NCBI GenBank assembly: GCA_019748235.1
Contig: JAIEPU010000178.1
Location: forward strand, 1 to 45,918
Source: a bacterium
Lineage (GTDB): Bacteria; Planctomycetota; Planctomycetia; Kolteriales; Kolteriaceae
Length of the DNA: 45,918 nucleotides
Reading direction: 5' to 3'
The first letter of the stretch is position 1, and each line of letters begins with the position of its first letter. Below are positions 36,401 to 42,937 of the stretch, in pieces. The position numbers were made by a program, and so were the translations under genes. The notes under the pieces are model-generated. The model saw only the letters and a list, made by a program, of their open reading frames with translations, had not been told where the DNA came from and ran no database searches.

Positions 36401-36745
36401 TGCGTGTTGGAACCACCATTCTCCGCCGATTCCCATCGAAAGGAAAAGGGCGGCCGCCACTGCCAAAAAGGAAGACCAACCTGTTCGGTGCCGGCGATGA
36501 TGGCGCCCGCTCCGGGAGTAACTCGATGAGCGGGGGCGTTCCAGTACGATATTCGGAACTTCGATAATGGCCGCTTCCGCGAGAAGTCCTCGGGTCCGCC
36601 GGACCTCGGCATACAGGCGCGCGATATCGGTATCGGATTCGATCCGCTCACGAAGCCTTTGAGCTTCCGGCTCATCCAATAGACCATATTCCAGCTCCAA
36701 GAGCTGCTGGAAAAGGTCTTCTTTTGAGTCACTCCGATCGCTCAT
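33485..36745 (-). CDS. Anti-sigma-like / macroglobulin (MG2, A2M) fusion membrane protein
   Basis: 1086 residues. Residues 1-65 ('LFQQLLELEYGLLDEPEAQRLRERIESDTDIARLYAEV') read as a zinc-less anti-sigma domain, followed by a basic stretch and a helix at about 90-108. Outside come alpha-2-macroglobulin-type repeats (about 130-760) including the MG2-like 'LSTDRPVYRPGERLYFRALTL' and several beta-sandwiches; then two close helices (about 768-787 and 792-808), a Pro/Ala/Glu-rich linker (about 815-990), and a final A2M-like strand set ('LSTDEQGKATITFDPTSDKVTYVISIEGHTSEGRLG'). There is no CGEQ thioester motif, so it cannot trap proteases by the classic covalent mechanism. The ECF sigma gene is 36 bases upstream in the same operon, strongly suggesting regulated sequestration of that sigma factor with an envelope sensor on the same chain. 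Confidence 0.83.
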   Translation of the reverse strand: MSDRSDSKEDLFQQLLELEYGLLDEPEAQRLRERIESDTDIARLYAEVRRTRGLLAEAAIIEVPNIVLERPRSSSYSRSGRHHRRHRTGWSSFLAVAAALFLSMGIGGEWWFQHAANQVTNDSIVINLAGPSTALAGGLTPVEIQTQNLRDEPVAAQIDVALIDRQGHSIAQKQVATSRSGQATVFLPTASATNAPFTLVASRPLTPSAATSIRPEYAPRVTRLSTDRPVYRPGERLYFRALTLERESFKPVDKGTIDFDLRDPQGNKLPEGSITLPIVQGVAAGSISLSSDLSEGSYRLTANSPTQEFVEQSRMIEVRTFREPRLRKRLELDSPTVTAGSTLKGELIVENDDGKPLSDAPVHVQAELDNMVIQNHEVTLDKDGKTQFWFSIPNLVRQGPLNIDVSVGKGVNAEQLNRQVPLTQGPLDLEFFPESGPLIAGLRNQIYFQAFDVNSKPVSVAGRIVDDRGTAVAEFKAEHEGRGRFELQPEIRRTYRVELIHPQGATSIRSFPNVVSDQEVILHGGKGVFDGNEPLDLAVISSAPNIPFIVSAYCRQVPVGFVLGRTIKGKLPVRLNVLDGTDGVVRVTIFDRRTTPIRPVAERLVYRRPVQKLNVSMTPEISSSSPQSLAVHATNEKGAPAVGATLGVSIIDQRILELSQERPSGIDAHFLLLSEIRRPQDIENADFLLRDDAASARALDLVLGTHGWRQFRPAMLQNVIAATTPEESGMNPAAVQEPAFSDNVSAVQETVKQQLATLHVDQQWYRITTLAGLVVLVLSFIAIRSRSFRLLSAIFGFFLLGLLLWQLNLSRNELSRGPHQMAAASSVVPQEPASSEASQKLGRDQSIPKPTTPSLAPVAPALPPMPVPAENESGFQVATPGSVSPENPEQKSPTPREIHAAQTRELVKDKIAAKEENRPSAIAEVLDQKKSAAEKGVAPAESDRLSRSVADALVPAPAEPSAAGAAAPPAPAHRYAEGSRAFAVAREQERSPTDRPRMVYGVERNFSSSFRPNFAQEFVQNPTAYWNPLLSTDEQGKATITFDPTSDKVTYVISIEGHTSEGRLGSLRTEWRRPDSTSDPSKKANR

Positions 36746-36781
36746 GAAATCGAATCTCTCACCATGCCGTTACACACTCTT

Positions 36782-37357
36782 TCACGCGGGAGAAACTCCC
36801 AGAACTCCTCGAAGCCGAGCAAGGGCCGCTCGCATTCGGGTCTTGACCGTCCCGACGGGAATCCCCAAGGCCTCGGCCATCTGTTCATAGGTCAGGTCGC
36901 CGTTCTCTCGAAGGAGAAAAACCTCTTTCTCTTCCGGTCGCAGATCAAGCAGAGCCTGCCGCAGCTGTGCGACTTCCTCGCGCCGAATGGTATCCGTTGC
37001 CGGATCGTCGGCGGAAGACTTCAGAGCCTCGGCAGTCGGTTCATCCATTGATCGTCTCTTCCGCTTCCAAGCGGATTGGCGAAGGTCCCGGCCCGTGTTC
37101 AGCACCACCCGATAGATCCAAGCTCTCAAACATTCGACGTGGGCGATCTCCTCTCGATGTCGCCAACATTTAACGAACGCTTCCTGCAACGCGTCCTGAG
37201 CATCCTCGACGTTGCCAATGAGATGGTAAAGTGTCCCTAGGAGCTCTTTCTGATGGCGCGCGAATGCCCGTTCGATCCGCTCGGCCGGGTCGGTCGCTCG
37301 GTCGTCTTCGACTTCGACAGCACTGGCCGACCCCGCCGTCGGCGGCGAGGATTTCAT
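36782..37357 (-). CDS. ECF RNA polymerase sigma factor
   Basis: 191 residues of the sigma-70 extracytoplasmic-function class. Region 2 is visible ('LIGNVEDAQDALQEAFVKCWRHREEIAHVECLRAWIYRVVLNTGRDLRQ', about 47-95) and region 4 with its helix-turn-helix ('LRPEEKEVFLLRENGDLTYEQMAEALGIPVGTVKTRMRAALARLRG', about 138-183). It would direct RNA polymerase to a regulon switched on when the anti-sigma factor lets go; the downstream anti-sigma/macroglobulin gene is the likely partner and target, since they share an operon with a 36-base gap. It is divergent from fliK across 288 bases in which I could not identify a clear autoregulatory promoter. The N-terminal 30 residues are low-complexity acidic. Confidence 0.92.
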   Translation of the reverse strand: MKSSPPTAGSASAVEVEDDRATDPAERIERAFARHQKELLGTLYHLIGNVEDAQDALQEAFVKCWRHREEIAHVECLRAWIYRVVLNTGRDLRQSAWKRKRRSMDEPTAEALKSSADDPATDTIRREEVAQLRQALLDLRPEEKEVFLLRENGDLTYEQMAEALGIPVGTVKTRMRAALARLRGVLGVSPA

Positions 37358-37645
37358 CCTTTGGGGCTGCTCATCGTACTAGAGTCCCTATTCCACTCCC
37401 CCTCAGAGTAGACGAGAAGGTGTCTGATTTGGATTGCGGACTCCTCGGAATTTCCGGACAGGGGTGCGACCGATTATCCTAATTGGTGGCAAAGTCGGCG
37501 GGTTGGGAGGGCCGTAACGCTCAAATTACCTCGTTTTGCAGCGATCACCGCGCCAAGGAGTCTCTTTTTCAGCACGGCTATTCCTGTGAGGTAAACTTGG
37601 GATATTCGGAATACCGTACAGTCCCCCCACGCGGCTAGAAGAGCG

Positions 37646-39475
37646 ATGTCGCAAATCTCAACGACGGATATCGCCCAGCTATTGCAACTGTCCGGGCGCG
37701 CAACCGCCTCCGGGATCAGTGCGGCCAACCGCGTTCCCCTCGGCCAAGTCATCCAGGCGCAGGTCTTGCAAGCCCTCGGAGATGGACTTTTCAAGTTGTC
37801 GATTGGAAACTCCACCCTCACCGCTTCGAGCCAGGCACCTCTCTCTCCCGGCGATCAACTCAGTGTGGAGACGAGTCGAGATTCCTCCGGCTCTCTTAGT
37901 CTCCGCCTCGTCAATCAAACCACCATCTCCAATAACAAAACAACGACGCTTCCCACCGAACATGCGATTACGTTATCAATCAAGTCTGAGGACCGGACGG
38001 AACCTTCCGTCGATGCTATTGGTGCCCGACAAGCGGCGGCGACACGCCTGGCGGGGTTGATTAAGCCGGGGGGGCCACTCGCGCAGTTCGTGAGTCAGCG
38101 GCCCGACCTCGCCGGCCGCATCGAGAACTTGATCCGATCAACGACTGATCGACCAAAAAGTCTGGGAAGCGAAATCGAAACACTTCACCGGCAGGTCGAT
38201 CAGCTACCGACTTTTCGCTCCGTCACTCCTGATGCGAAAGCTCCTGCGGAAACCGTAGGCCGACTACTAGATCAACTCTTCGGCAAGAATGCCCTCGACA
38301 ATCCCAAACAGCTTGCCGAGTCGTTGGCGAATCGTTTGACCGGATTGGCGCGTGGGCTGGAAGCCACATTGGCAAAAACCAGTCAATCCTCGCCCACGGT
38401 CACCGAACAGATCCCCGAGCGAAATCTTTCTTCGTCACCAAGTCCAACTCAAGACGTTTCCCGTCCTTCATCTGCAATCGTCAGTACCTCGGCTCCTCCA
38501 TCGAATATTCCCTCGGCCGTTCGATCGGCGATTGCGGAAGAGGCGCTGAAATGGGCCAGCACATTAGCTGTCGATGAACAGGGGACTTCGCGCACGAATC
38601 CACCGATCGATTCGAGTCGCACGCCGTTGAATCTGAGCACGATTGGAAGACCCTCCCCCATCGGGCAGGAATCCATCCAAGCGCCGATCATCAAGGGGAT
38701 CACGACGATCCCTAATGATGGAAAGGAGCTGAACACTCCTGTGGCCCAAAATGCCGAGAAGCCCACACTCGACGGATCTTTGATCGCCACGATGGACAAG
38801 GGCAGTTTGTGGTCGTCAATGTCAGAGGGAGCTAGCGAGGGCCCGAAGGCGCTGCTTCAAGGTGCATGGGACGGCGATTTGAAAGGGCAGCTTCTCGAAC
38901 TTCGTACTCAACTCGCAGTCAGTGCGCAGCAGCAGCCAGAAGCGGCGCCCGCCGCTCAGCAGGCCATTCAGCGGACCGACATGCTCCTCAATCAAGTGAC
39001 CGGGCAACAGCTTCGAAATCTTGACGGGATCAATCAGTATCTCCACGTGCAATTGCCTATGGACCCGAAGACGGGGATTGGTGACGCTCATCTGCAAGTC
39101 TTCTATCGGCAGCAAGGAAGCCAAGCAGAGATGTCCTCGGCGGAAGACGATCGCTTCACGGTCGCTCTGTTCCTGAACATGTCGAAGCTAGGTAACGTCT
39201 TGGCGACGGTGACGGGAGTCGATGGGACCGTCAGTATTGGTTTCACTGTCGATTCTGCGGCGACCAAGGAAACATTCGATCGCTCGGTTGATGAGCTTCG
39301 ATCGGGACTCGAATCGGCAGGCTATGACGGAGCGATGATCACCGTCCGAGAATCAGCAAAGCCGTCGGCGACAGACGATCCAAACCACTCTTCAGAGGAA
39401 GATATATGGGATGAATTCGTGGCGCAGACCCCTCTCTCTGACGAAGCGGGCGCTCGTCTCGATCAGGAGGCATGA
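37646..39475 (+). CDS. fliK: Flagellar hook-length control protein FliK
   Basis: 609 residues, long, Ser/Thr/Pro-rich and poorly conserved in the middle (about 230-400), as in other FliK proteins that act as molecular rulers. The conserved C-terminal hook-length domain (about 480-580) is 'INQYLHVQLPMDPKTGIGDAHLQVFYRQQGSQ' followed by 'FTVALFLNMSKLGNVLATVTGVDGTVSIGF', where the domain contacts FlhB. It would be secreted through the flagellar type III export gate and switch export from hook to filament. It starts at an ATG with only a weak ribosome site and is followed after three bases by a stand-alone FlhB C-terminal domain gene. Other flagellar genes are not in the window. Divergent from the ECF sigma gene. 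Confidence 0.8.
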   Translation: MSQISTTDIAQLLQLSGRATASGISAANRVPLGQVIQAQVLQALGDGLFKLSIGNSTLTASSQAPLSPGDQLSVETSRDSSGSLSLRLVNQTTISNNKTTTLPTEHAITLSIKSEDRTEPSVDAIGARQAAATRLAGLIKPGGPLAQFVSQRPDLAGRIENLIRSTTDRPKSLGSEIETLHRQVDQLPTFRSVTPDAKAPAETVGRLLDQLFGKNALDNPKQLAESLANRLTGLARGLEATLAKTSQSSPTVTEQIPERNLSSSPSPTQDVSRPSSAIVSTSAPPSNIPSAVRSAIAEEALKWASTLAVDEQGTSRTNPPIDSSRTPLNLSTIGRPSPIGQESIQAPIIKGITTIPNDGKELNTPVAQNAEKPTLDGSLIATMDKGSLWSSMSEGASEGPKALLQGAWDGDLKGQLLELRTQLAVSAQQQPEAAPAAQQAIQRTDMLLNQVTGQQLRNLDGINQYLHVQLPMDPKTGIGDAHLQVFYRQQGSQAEMSSAEDDRFTVALFLNMSKLGNVLATVTGVDGTVSIGFTVDSAATKETFDRSVDELRSGLESAGYDGAMITVRESAKPSATDDPNHSSEEDIWDEFVAQTPLSDEAGARLDQEA

Positions 39476-39478
39476 GCC

Positions 39479-39805
39479 ATGTCGGTCAAATCAGAGAAAC
39501 TGAAGCAAGTCAAAAAGGCGGTCGCTCTCCGGTATGAGCAGGAGAAGGATGCCGTTCCACGCGTCGTCGCCAGCGGGCAAGGCTCGATGGCGGAGAGAAT
39601 CATCTCGGTCGCGCGAGAGAATAATGTCGAGGTCCACGAGGATCCCGACCTTATCGAACTTCTCTCGAAGCTTGATGTCGACGAATATATTCCAGAGAAG
39701 CTGTTCTTTGCGGTTGCGGAAGTGATGGCGTACGTCTACCGAATCAATAATCGCTTGGACGATGCCAAAGCGAAGTTCGGCATTCATCGCATGCTCAAGC
39801 GGTGA
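39479..39805 (+). CDS. Stand-alone FlhB/EscU C-terminal domain protein (FlhX/YlqH type)
   Basis: 108 residues. 'AVALRYEQEKDAVPRVVASGQGSMAERIISVARENNVEVHEDP' and 'IPEKLFFAVAEVMAYVYRINNR' match the cytoplasmic tail of the type III export switch protein FlhB. The four transmembrane helices of full FlhB are absent. At the place of the self-cleaving NPTH motif (directly before AVAL) the residues are KQVK, so it cannot autocleave and resembles the already processed FlhB tail. The same pairing with a FliK-like gene (YlqG-YlqH) is known in Bacillus. AGGAGG (39465-39470) precedes the ATG by eight bases and the gene follows fliK by three, so they are coupled. Confidence 0.88.
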   Translation: MSVKSEKLKQVKKAVALRYEQEKDAVPRVVASGQGSMAERIISVARENNVEVHEDPDLIELLSKLDVDEYIPEKLFFAVAEVMAYVYRINNRLDDAKAKFGIHRMLKR

Positions 39806-39823
39806 CCGAAAAGAGAGAGGAAA

Positions 39824-41074
39824 TCACTTCTTGTCAGCGGGGCGGATCAATCGGGCATCACACCAATCGGCTAAGTCATCGATGTCACCGCGACGGGCAT
39901 AGTCAACTTCCAGTGAAAGCTTCTTCGCCGATCCAATCGGCAAGTCGACCAGTTTTGGATCTGTGGCCGTCGTCATCTCCTTGCTGTCGAAGGCGACTTT
40001 GTCATCGAGCAGGACTCGAAATTCAAGGCTCGCCTCGTCGCTTGCCGCATCATCGATTCCCACGGTTGCCAGAAATCGCTCGAAGGAGGCCGCGTCATAA
40101 TCCAGGCGAGTATAGCTTCGAACGCCGACTCCTTTGCTGTACGTCTTCCCGGCGAGTCGGAGGGTTCCTCCCGCGACATTCTCATCCTTCTTTGGAGGAG
40201 CCCGATCATCGAGAAAAGACTTCGTCACGGTTTCGATCGGATCAATGTCCGAGAGAAACACAACACGCCCATTTCGATAGTCGATCCGAGCGAGCCCTGG
40301 GTTTCCCACAGTGGACCAAGTCAACTTGATGACAGGTCCGATAAGAGTGTGTACCTCTAAAGTGCCATCCTTCGCGAGGAGTTCTCTCGCCTTGATGACG
40401 CTTCCATCGGCAAGAGTGAGCTGAGCATGAAAATCATTCGACGGCTTATATTCGAGTAGGTTTTTATCGAGCGCGACACCTCGAAGGAGCTTTGTCGCGA
40501 CCTCCCGCGGCTTTCCGTCGCGATCGATCTCCCATTCTTCGGGACCGAACTTTGTGACCGTCCCTTCGAGCACGTCGCCGTTGGCGAGGAGAATGGCATC
40601 TGCCTGACGTGGAATGTGTCGGATTCGGTCGATCAGGACCGTCTTCGCCTTTCCGGTCACTCGTTCGCCGAGAAGAATGCCCTCGATCGCCGTCAGGGGA
40701 ATCGTAGCGGTTCCGCAGAAGTCGTTCGCGACTTCAATCGTGTCGTTCTCCGTTGCCTTGAGTTTTCCATGAAGGACCTCTCCCCCTCCGATCAAAAGAG
40801 CGGGATCTCGGCTGGGTCGTCGATCCGAAGGATTGAACTCAATGGAGAGAATGTCACGCGCTGAAAGATCGACCGTCCCTTCGGTCGAAACGCCGGTGAC
40901 TCTTTGATCATCGGCAAAACGAATGCTCGTCATATCGAGCACTTTTCCGTCCGCTTGTCGAAGGCGGGCCATCGTCCGTTCCGCTTGCGCGCTTGAGACA
41001 AATACAACCGACAGAGCCACGGCGACAAGAGCCATCATCCCATGAGTGGACAAGCGACGAATGAAGGGATTCAC
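39824..41074 (-). CDS. Exported NPCBM-domain protein
   Basis: 416 residues. The signal peptide (about 1-30, 'MMALVAVALSVVFVSSAQA') leads to a region of repeated short beta elements around 'LRQADGKVLDMTSIRFADDQRVTGVS' and 'LLANGDVLEGTVTKFG' (about 35-270), then an NPCBM/NEW2-type carbohydrate-binding module (about 280-410: 'LAGKTYSKGVGVRSYTRLDYDAASFERFLATVGIDDAA', 'LEFRVLLDDKVAFDSKEM'). NPCBM modules bind galactose-rich glycans, so it may anchor or recognise polysaccharide at the cell surface; no catalytic domain is evident. The start is the GTG at 41074, ten bases after AGAGG and seven past the upstream stop; an ATG far upstream (41293) would overlap the neighbouring gene. Last gene of the four-gene operon and convergent with the FlhB-tail gene. 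Confidence 0.75.
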   Translation of the reverse strand: MNPFIRRLSTHGMMALVAVALSVVFVSSAQAERTMARLRQADGKVLDMTSIRFADDQRVTGVSTEGTVDLSARDILSIEFNPSDRRPSRDPALLIGGGEVLHGKLKATENDTIEVANDFCGTATIPLTAIEGILLGERVTGKAKTVLIDRIRHIPRQADAILLANGDVLEGTVTKFGPEEWEIDRDGKPREVATKLLRGVALDKNLLEYKPSNDFHAQLTLADGSVIKARELLAKDGTLEVHTLIGPVIKLTWSTVGNPGLARIDYRNGRVVFLSDIDPIETVTKSFLDDRAPPKKDENVAGGTLRLAGKTYSKGVGVRSYTRLDYDAASFERFLATVGIDDAASDEASLEFRVLLDDKVAFDSKEMTTATDPKLVDLPIGSAKKLSLEVDYARRGDIDDLADWCDARLIRPADKK

Positions 41075-41081
41075 GATTCGC

Positions 41082-42125
41082 TTACCTCTGGAAGATCGGG
41101 AGATAGTTATTGGGCATCTGCAAGATGATGAGGGCCATCGCGGTTCCATATTCATCACAAACACCGCTCGATGTCCATCGTCCGTCGGCTCCGCGCGAAC
41201 GATTGATAAGGTCGTCCCGAATGGCCGCATACCACTCCGTCCATCGATCACCTCCCGCTTGATACATGGCGAGCGCCGCGTAGTAGTGGCCATAAAAGTA
41301 GTGGCTTTCCTGGCCTCTCTGGCGATTCGGCTGGTACTTCAAAACGTATTCGATTCCGCGCTCGATCTCCGGGCTGTCGGAGATTCCCGCATTGAAGAGG
41401 GCCACGACTCCCGCCGCGGAGCGAGGAAACCCACTCTCACCGACACCACGCATCTGATAGCGGAATCCTCCGTCCGCGTTCTGCAGATCCTTCACGTATT
41501 TGGTACATCGATCGACCGTGCTTCGCGGAACCGCGATCCCCGCATTTCGGGCGGCCCGAAGCGCCATCATCTGACAAATAGTCACCGAGATATCGGCATC
41601 GGGAACACGCTGAGGAACGTATCTCCAGCCCCCTTCATCGTTCTGCGTATAGATGATGAGGTTGATAGCCTTTTTGAGCTTCTCACGTACGTCGGGTCGG
41701 TCGGTCATCCCATACACTTCCGCGAGGTAAAGCGTGCCGAAGCCGTGGTCGTACATTGGTCCGTGCGTGGTAGCGTTCTGATAGATGACGAAGCCCGAGG
41801 CGCTCGTGTGCTCCACCAGATAATCCGTGATGCGAGCCAGATTCTCGCGGTAGGGTCCCTCTTGTGGCGTGCTTCCACTGGAAAGAAAGGCCATTCCCAC
41901 CAGCGCGGTCACCGCGACGTTTCCCGCATACTGTTCGCTGCCGTAGCTTCCGTCAGGACGCTGATGATCCGACAAATATGCAAGACCAGAATCAATCAGT
42001 CGCTGCGCGGCGGGGGTGATCAAGTCCTCCTTCGGCGCGAACTGATCAGGCGGAGGGGGATCACCCGAATCGCATAGGGCAGATGAGGCAAAAAAGAAAA
42101 CGGCGCCGACGATCAATCGCGTCAT
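41082..42125 (-). CDS. Exported alpha/alpha-toroid (prenyltransferase/squalene-oxidase repeat) protein
   Basis: 347 residues with a signal peptide (about 1-20). Repeats of the terpenoid-cyclase/prenyltransferase toroid are evident: 'GLAYLSDHQRPDGSYGSEQY', 'TQNDEGGWRYVPQ', 'LQNADGGFRYQM', and 'WTEWYAAIRDDLINRSRGADGRWTSSG'. No cyclase DXDD or prenyltransferase zinc site is seen, so it is probably a binding or scaffold fold rather than an enzyme. The same fold forms the N-terminus of the protein at 5503-7758, suggesting a family expansion in this genome. The ATG overlaps the stop of the Gln-rich gene (ATGA) and GAGGGA precedes it by seven bases. Confidence 0.82.
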   Translation of the reverse strand: MTRLIVGAVFFFASSALCDSGDPPPPDQFAPKEDLITPAAQRLIDSGLAYLSDHQRPDGSYGSEQYAGNVAVTALVGMAFLSSGSTPQEGPYRENLARITDYLVEHTSASGFVIYQNATTHGPMYDHGFGTLYLAEVYGMTDRPDVREKLKKAINLIIYTQNDEGGWRYVPQRVPDADISVTICQMMALRAARNAGIAVPRSTVDRCTKYVKDLQNADGGFRYQMRGVGESGFPRSAAGVVALFNAGISDSPEIERGIEYVLKYQPNRQRGQESHYFYGHYYAALAMYQAGGDRWTEWYAAIRDDLINRSRGADGRWTSSGVCDEYGTAMALIILQMPNNYLPIFQR

Positions 42126-42937
42126 GGACGAGTCCCTCGTTGGGACTGCCGAGCGATGTCCGTGTAATATCGCTCGATCATGTCTCGATACTTCGCGAGA
42201 AAGTTCTCCTTCGCGTATTGACTCATCTCGCCGCGCATCATCTCAGAGAGATGTCCCCAAACGTCCCGTTCCTCGGGTTGCGGAGATGTTTGCGCTCGTG
42301 AGGCACGCGGAGGCCCGATTCGATCAGAGGAATTGCGCGCCTGTTCGTTTCGTTGCTGACTCTTTCTCTGTTGCTGTTGTTGCATCGACATCTGCTGTTG
42401 TTGTTGCTGCTGCTTTTTCTTTTTCGAATTATTCTGGGGAGTACCACCGGGGGGCGGATTTTGCGCCTGCTTTAAAAGCTGTTCCAGATCCTTTACGATC
42501 TGCTCCTGCACGCTGACGGATTCGTCTCCTCCCTCGAGTTTAGCAAGCAATTCCTCCGCTTTTCGCATCTCTTCGGTGAGCTTCGTCAATGGATCGCCTG
42601 TCTCATTCTTTGATGCTTCGAGATCCTTACCGAGGTCCTGATCGAGCTTTTCATCAGTGTCGGCTTCCTTCATCGGCTGGTCTGGCTGGGGAATCGGCCG
42701 ATCTGAATCCGGCATGGGCGCTTCATCCTCAGCGGTGGGATTCGATTTCTCTTCCGTCTTGTCGGTTGGCTGATCTGATTTCTTCTTAAGCATCTTCTTC
42801 GCCGGCTTTTGGCCGGACGATTTCGCGGGCTCGTCCGACGTTTTCACCTCCGTTGCTTTGGAGAGATCAGTCGGCAGAGCCGGATCATCCAACGCGAAAC
42901 CCGCGGCAAGGATGATCATCAATGAGATCGTGATCAT
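42122..42937 (-). CDS. Gln/Glu-rich exported protein of unknown function
   Basis: 271 residues. A short hydrophobic N-terminus (about 1-16, 'ISLMIILAAGFAL') is followed by a charged Lys/Glu/Pro/Asp-rich stretch, a coiled-coil-like helix ('TEEMRKAEELLAKLEGGDESVSVQEQIVKDLEQLLKQAQN', about 120-160), a poly-Gln region (about 172-200) and a C-terminal folded-looking segment ('VWGHLSEMMRGEMSQYAKENFLAKYRDMIERYYTDIARQSQ'). The C-terminal piece is the only part that looks conserved in type. Starts with AAGGAG seven bases before the ATG and overlaps both neighbours by ATGA, so it is coupled to them. Function unknown; a structural partner of the large coiled-coil protein upstream seems likely. Confidence 0.75.
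   Translation of the reverse strand: MITISLMIILAAGFALDDPALPTDLSKATEVKTSDEPAKSSGQKPAKKMLKKKSDQPTDKTEEKSNPTAEDEAPMPDSDRPIPQPDQPMKEADTDEKLDQDLGKDLEASKNETGDPLTKLTEEMRKAEELLAKLEGGDESVSVQEQIVKDLEQLLKQAQNPPPGGTPQNNSKKKKQQQQQQQMSMQQQQQRKSQQRNEQARNSSDRIGPPRASRAQTSPQPEERDVWGHLSEMMRGEMSQYAKENFLAKYRDMIERYYTDIARQSQRGTRP

Noticed and set aside
41046-42077. 343-codon open frame antisense to the toroid gene
   Set aside because: Arg/Ile/Val-rich shadow product; the minus-strand gene has repeats, signal peptide and coupled start.
42360-42420. Glutamine-codon-rich tract as a microsatellite or phase-variation repeat
   Set aside because: CAG and CAA codons are mixed and the frame is in a structured protein; no uniform repeat unit.
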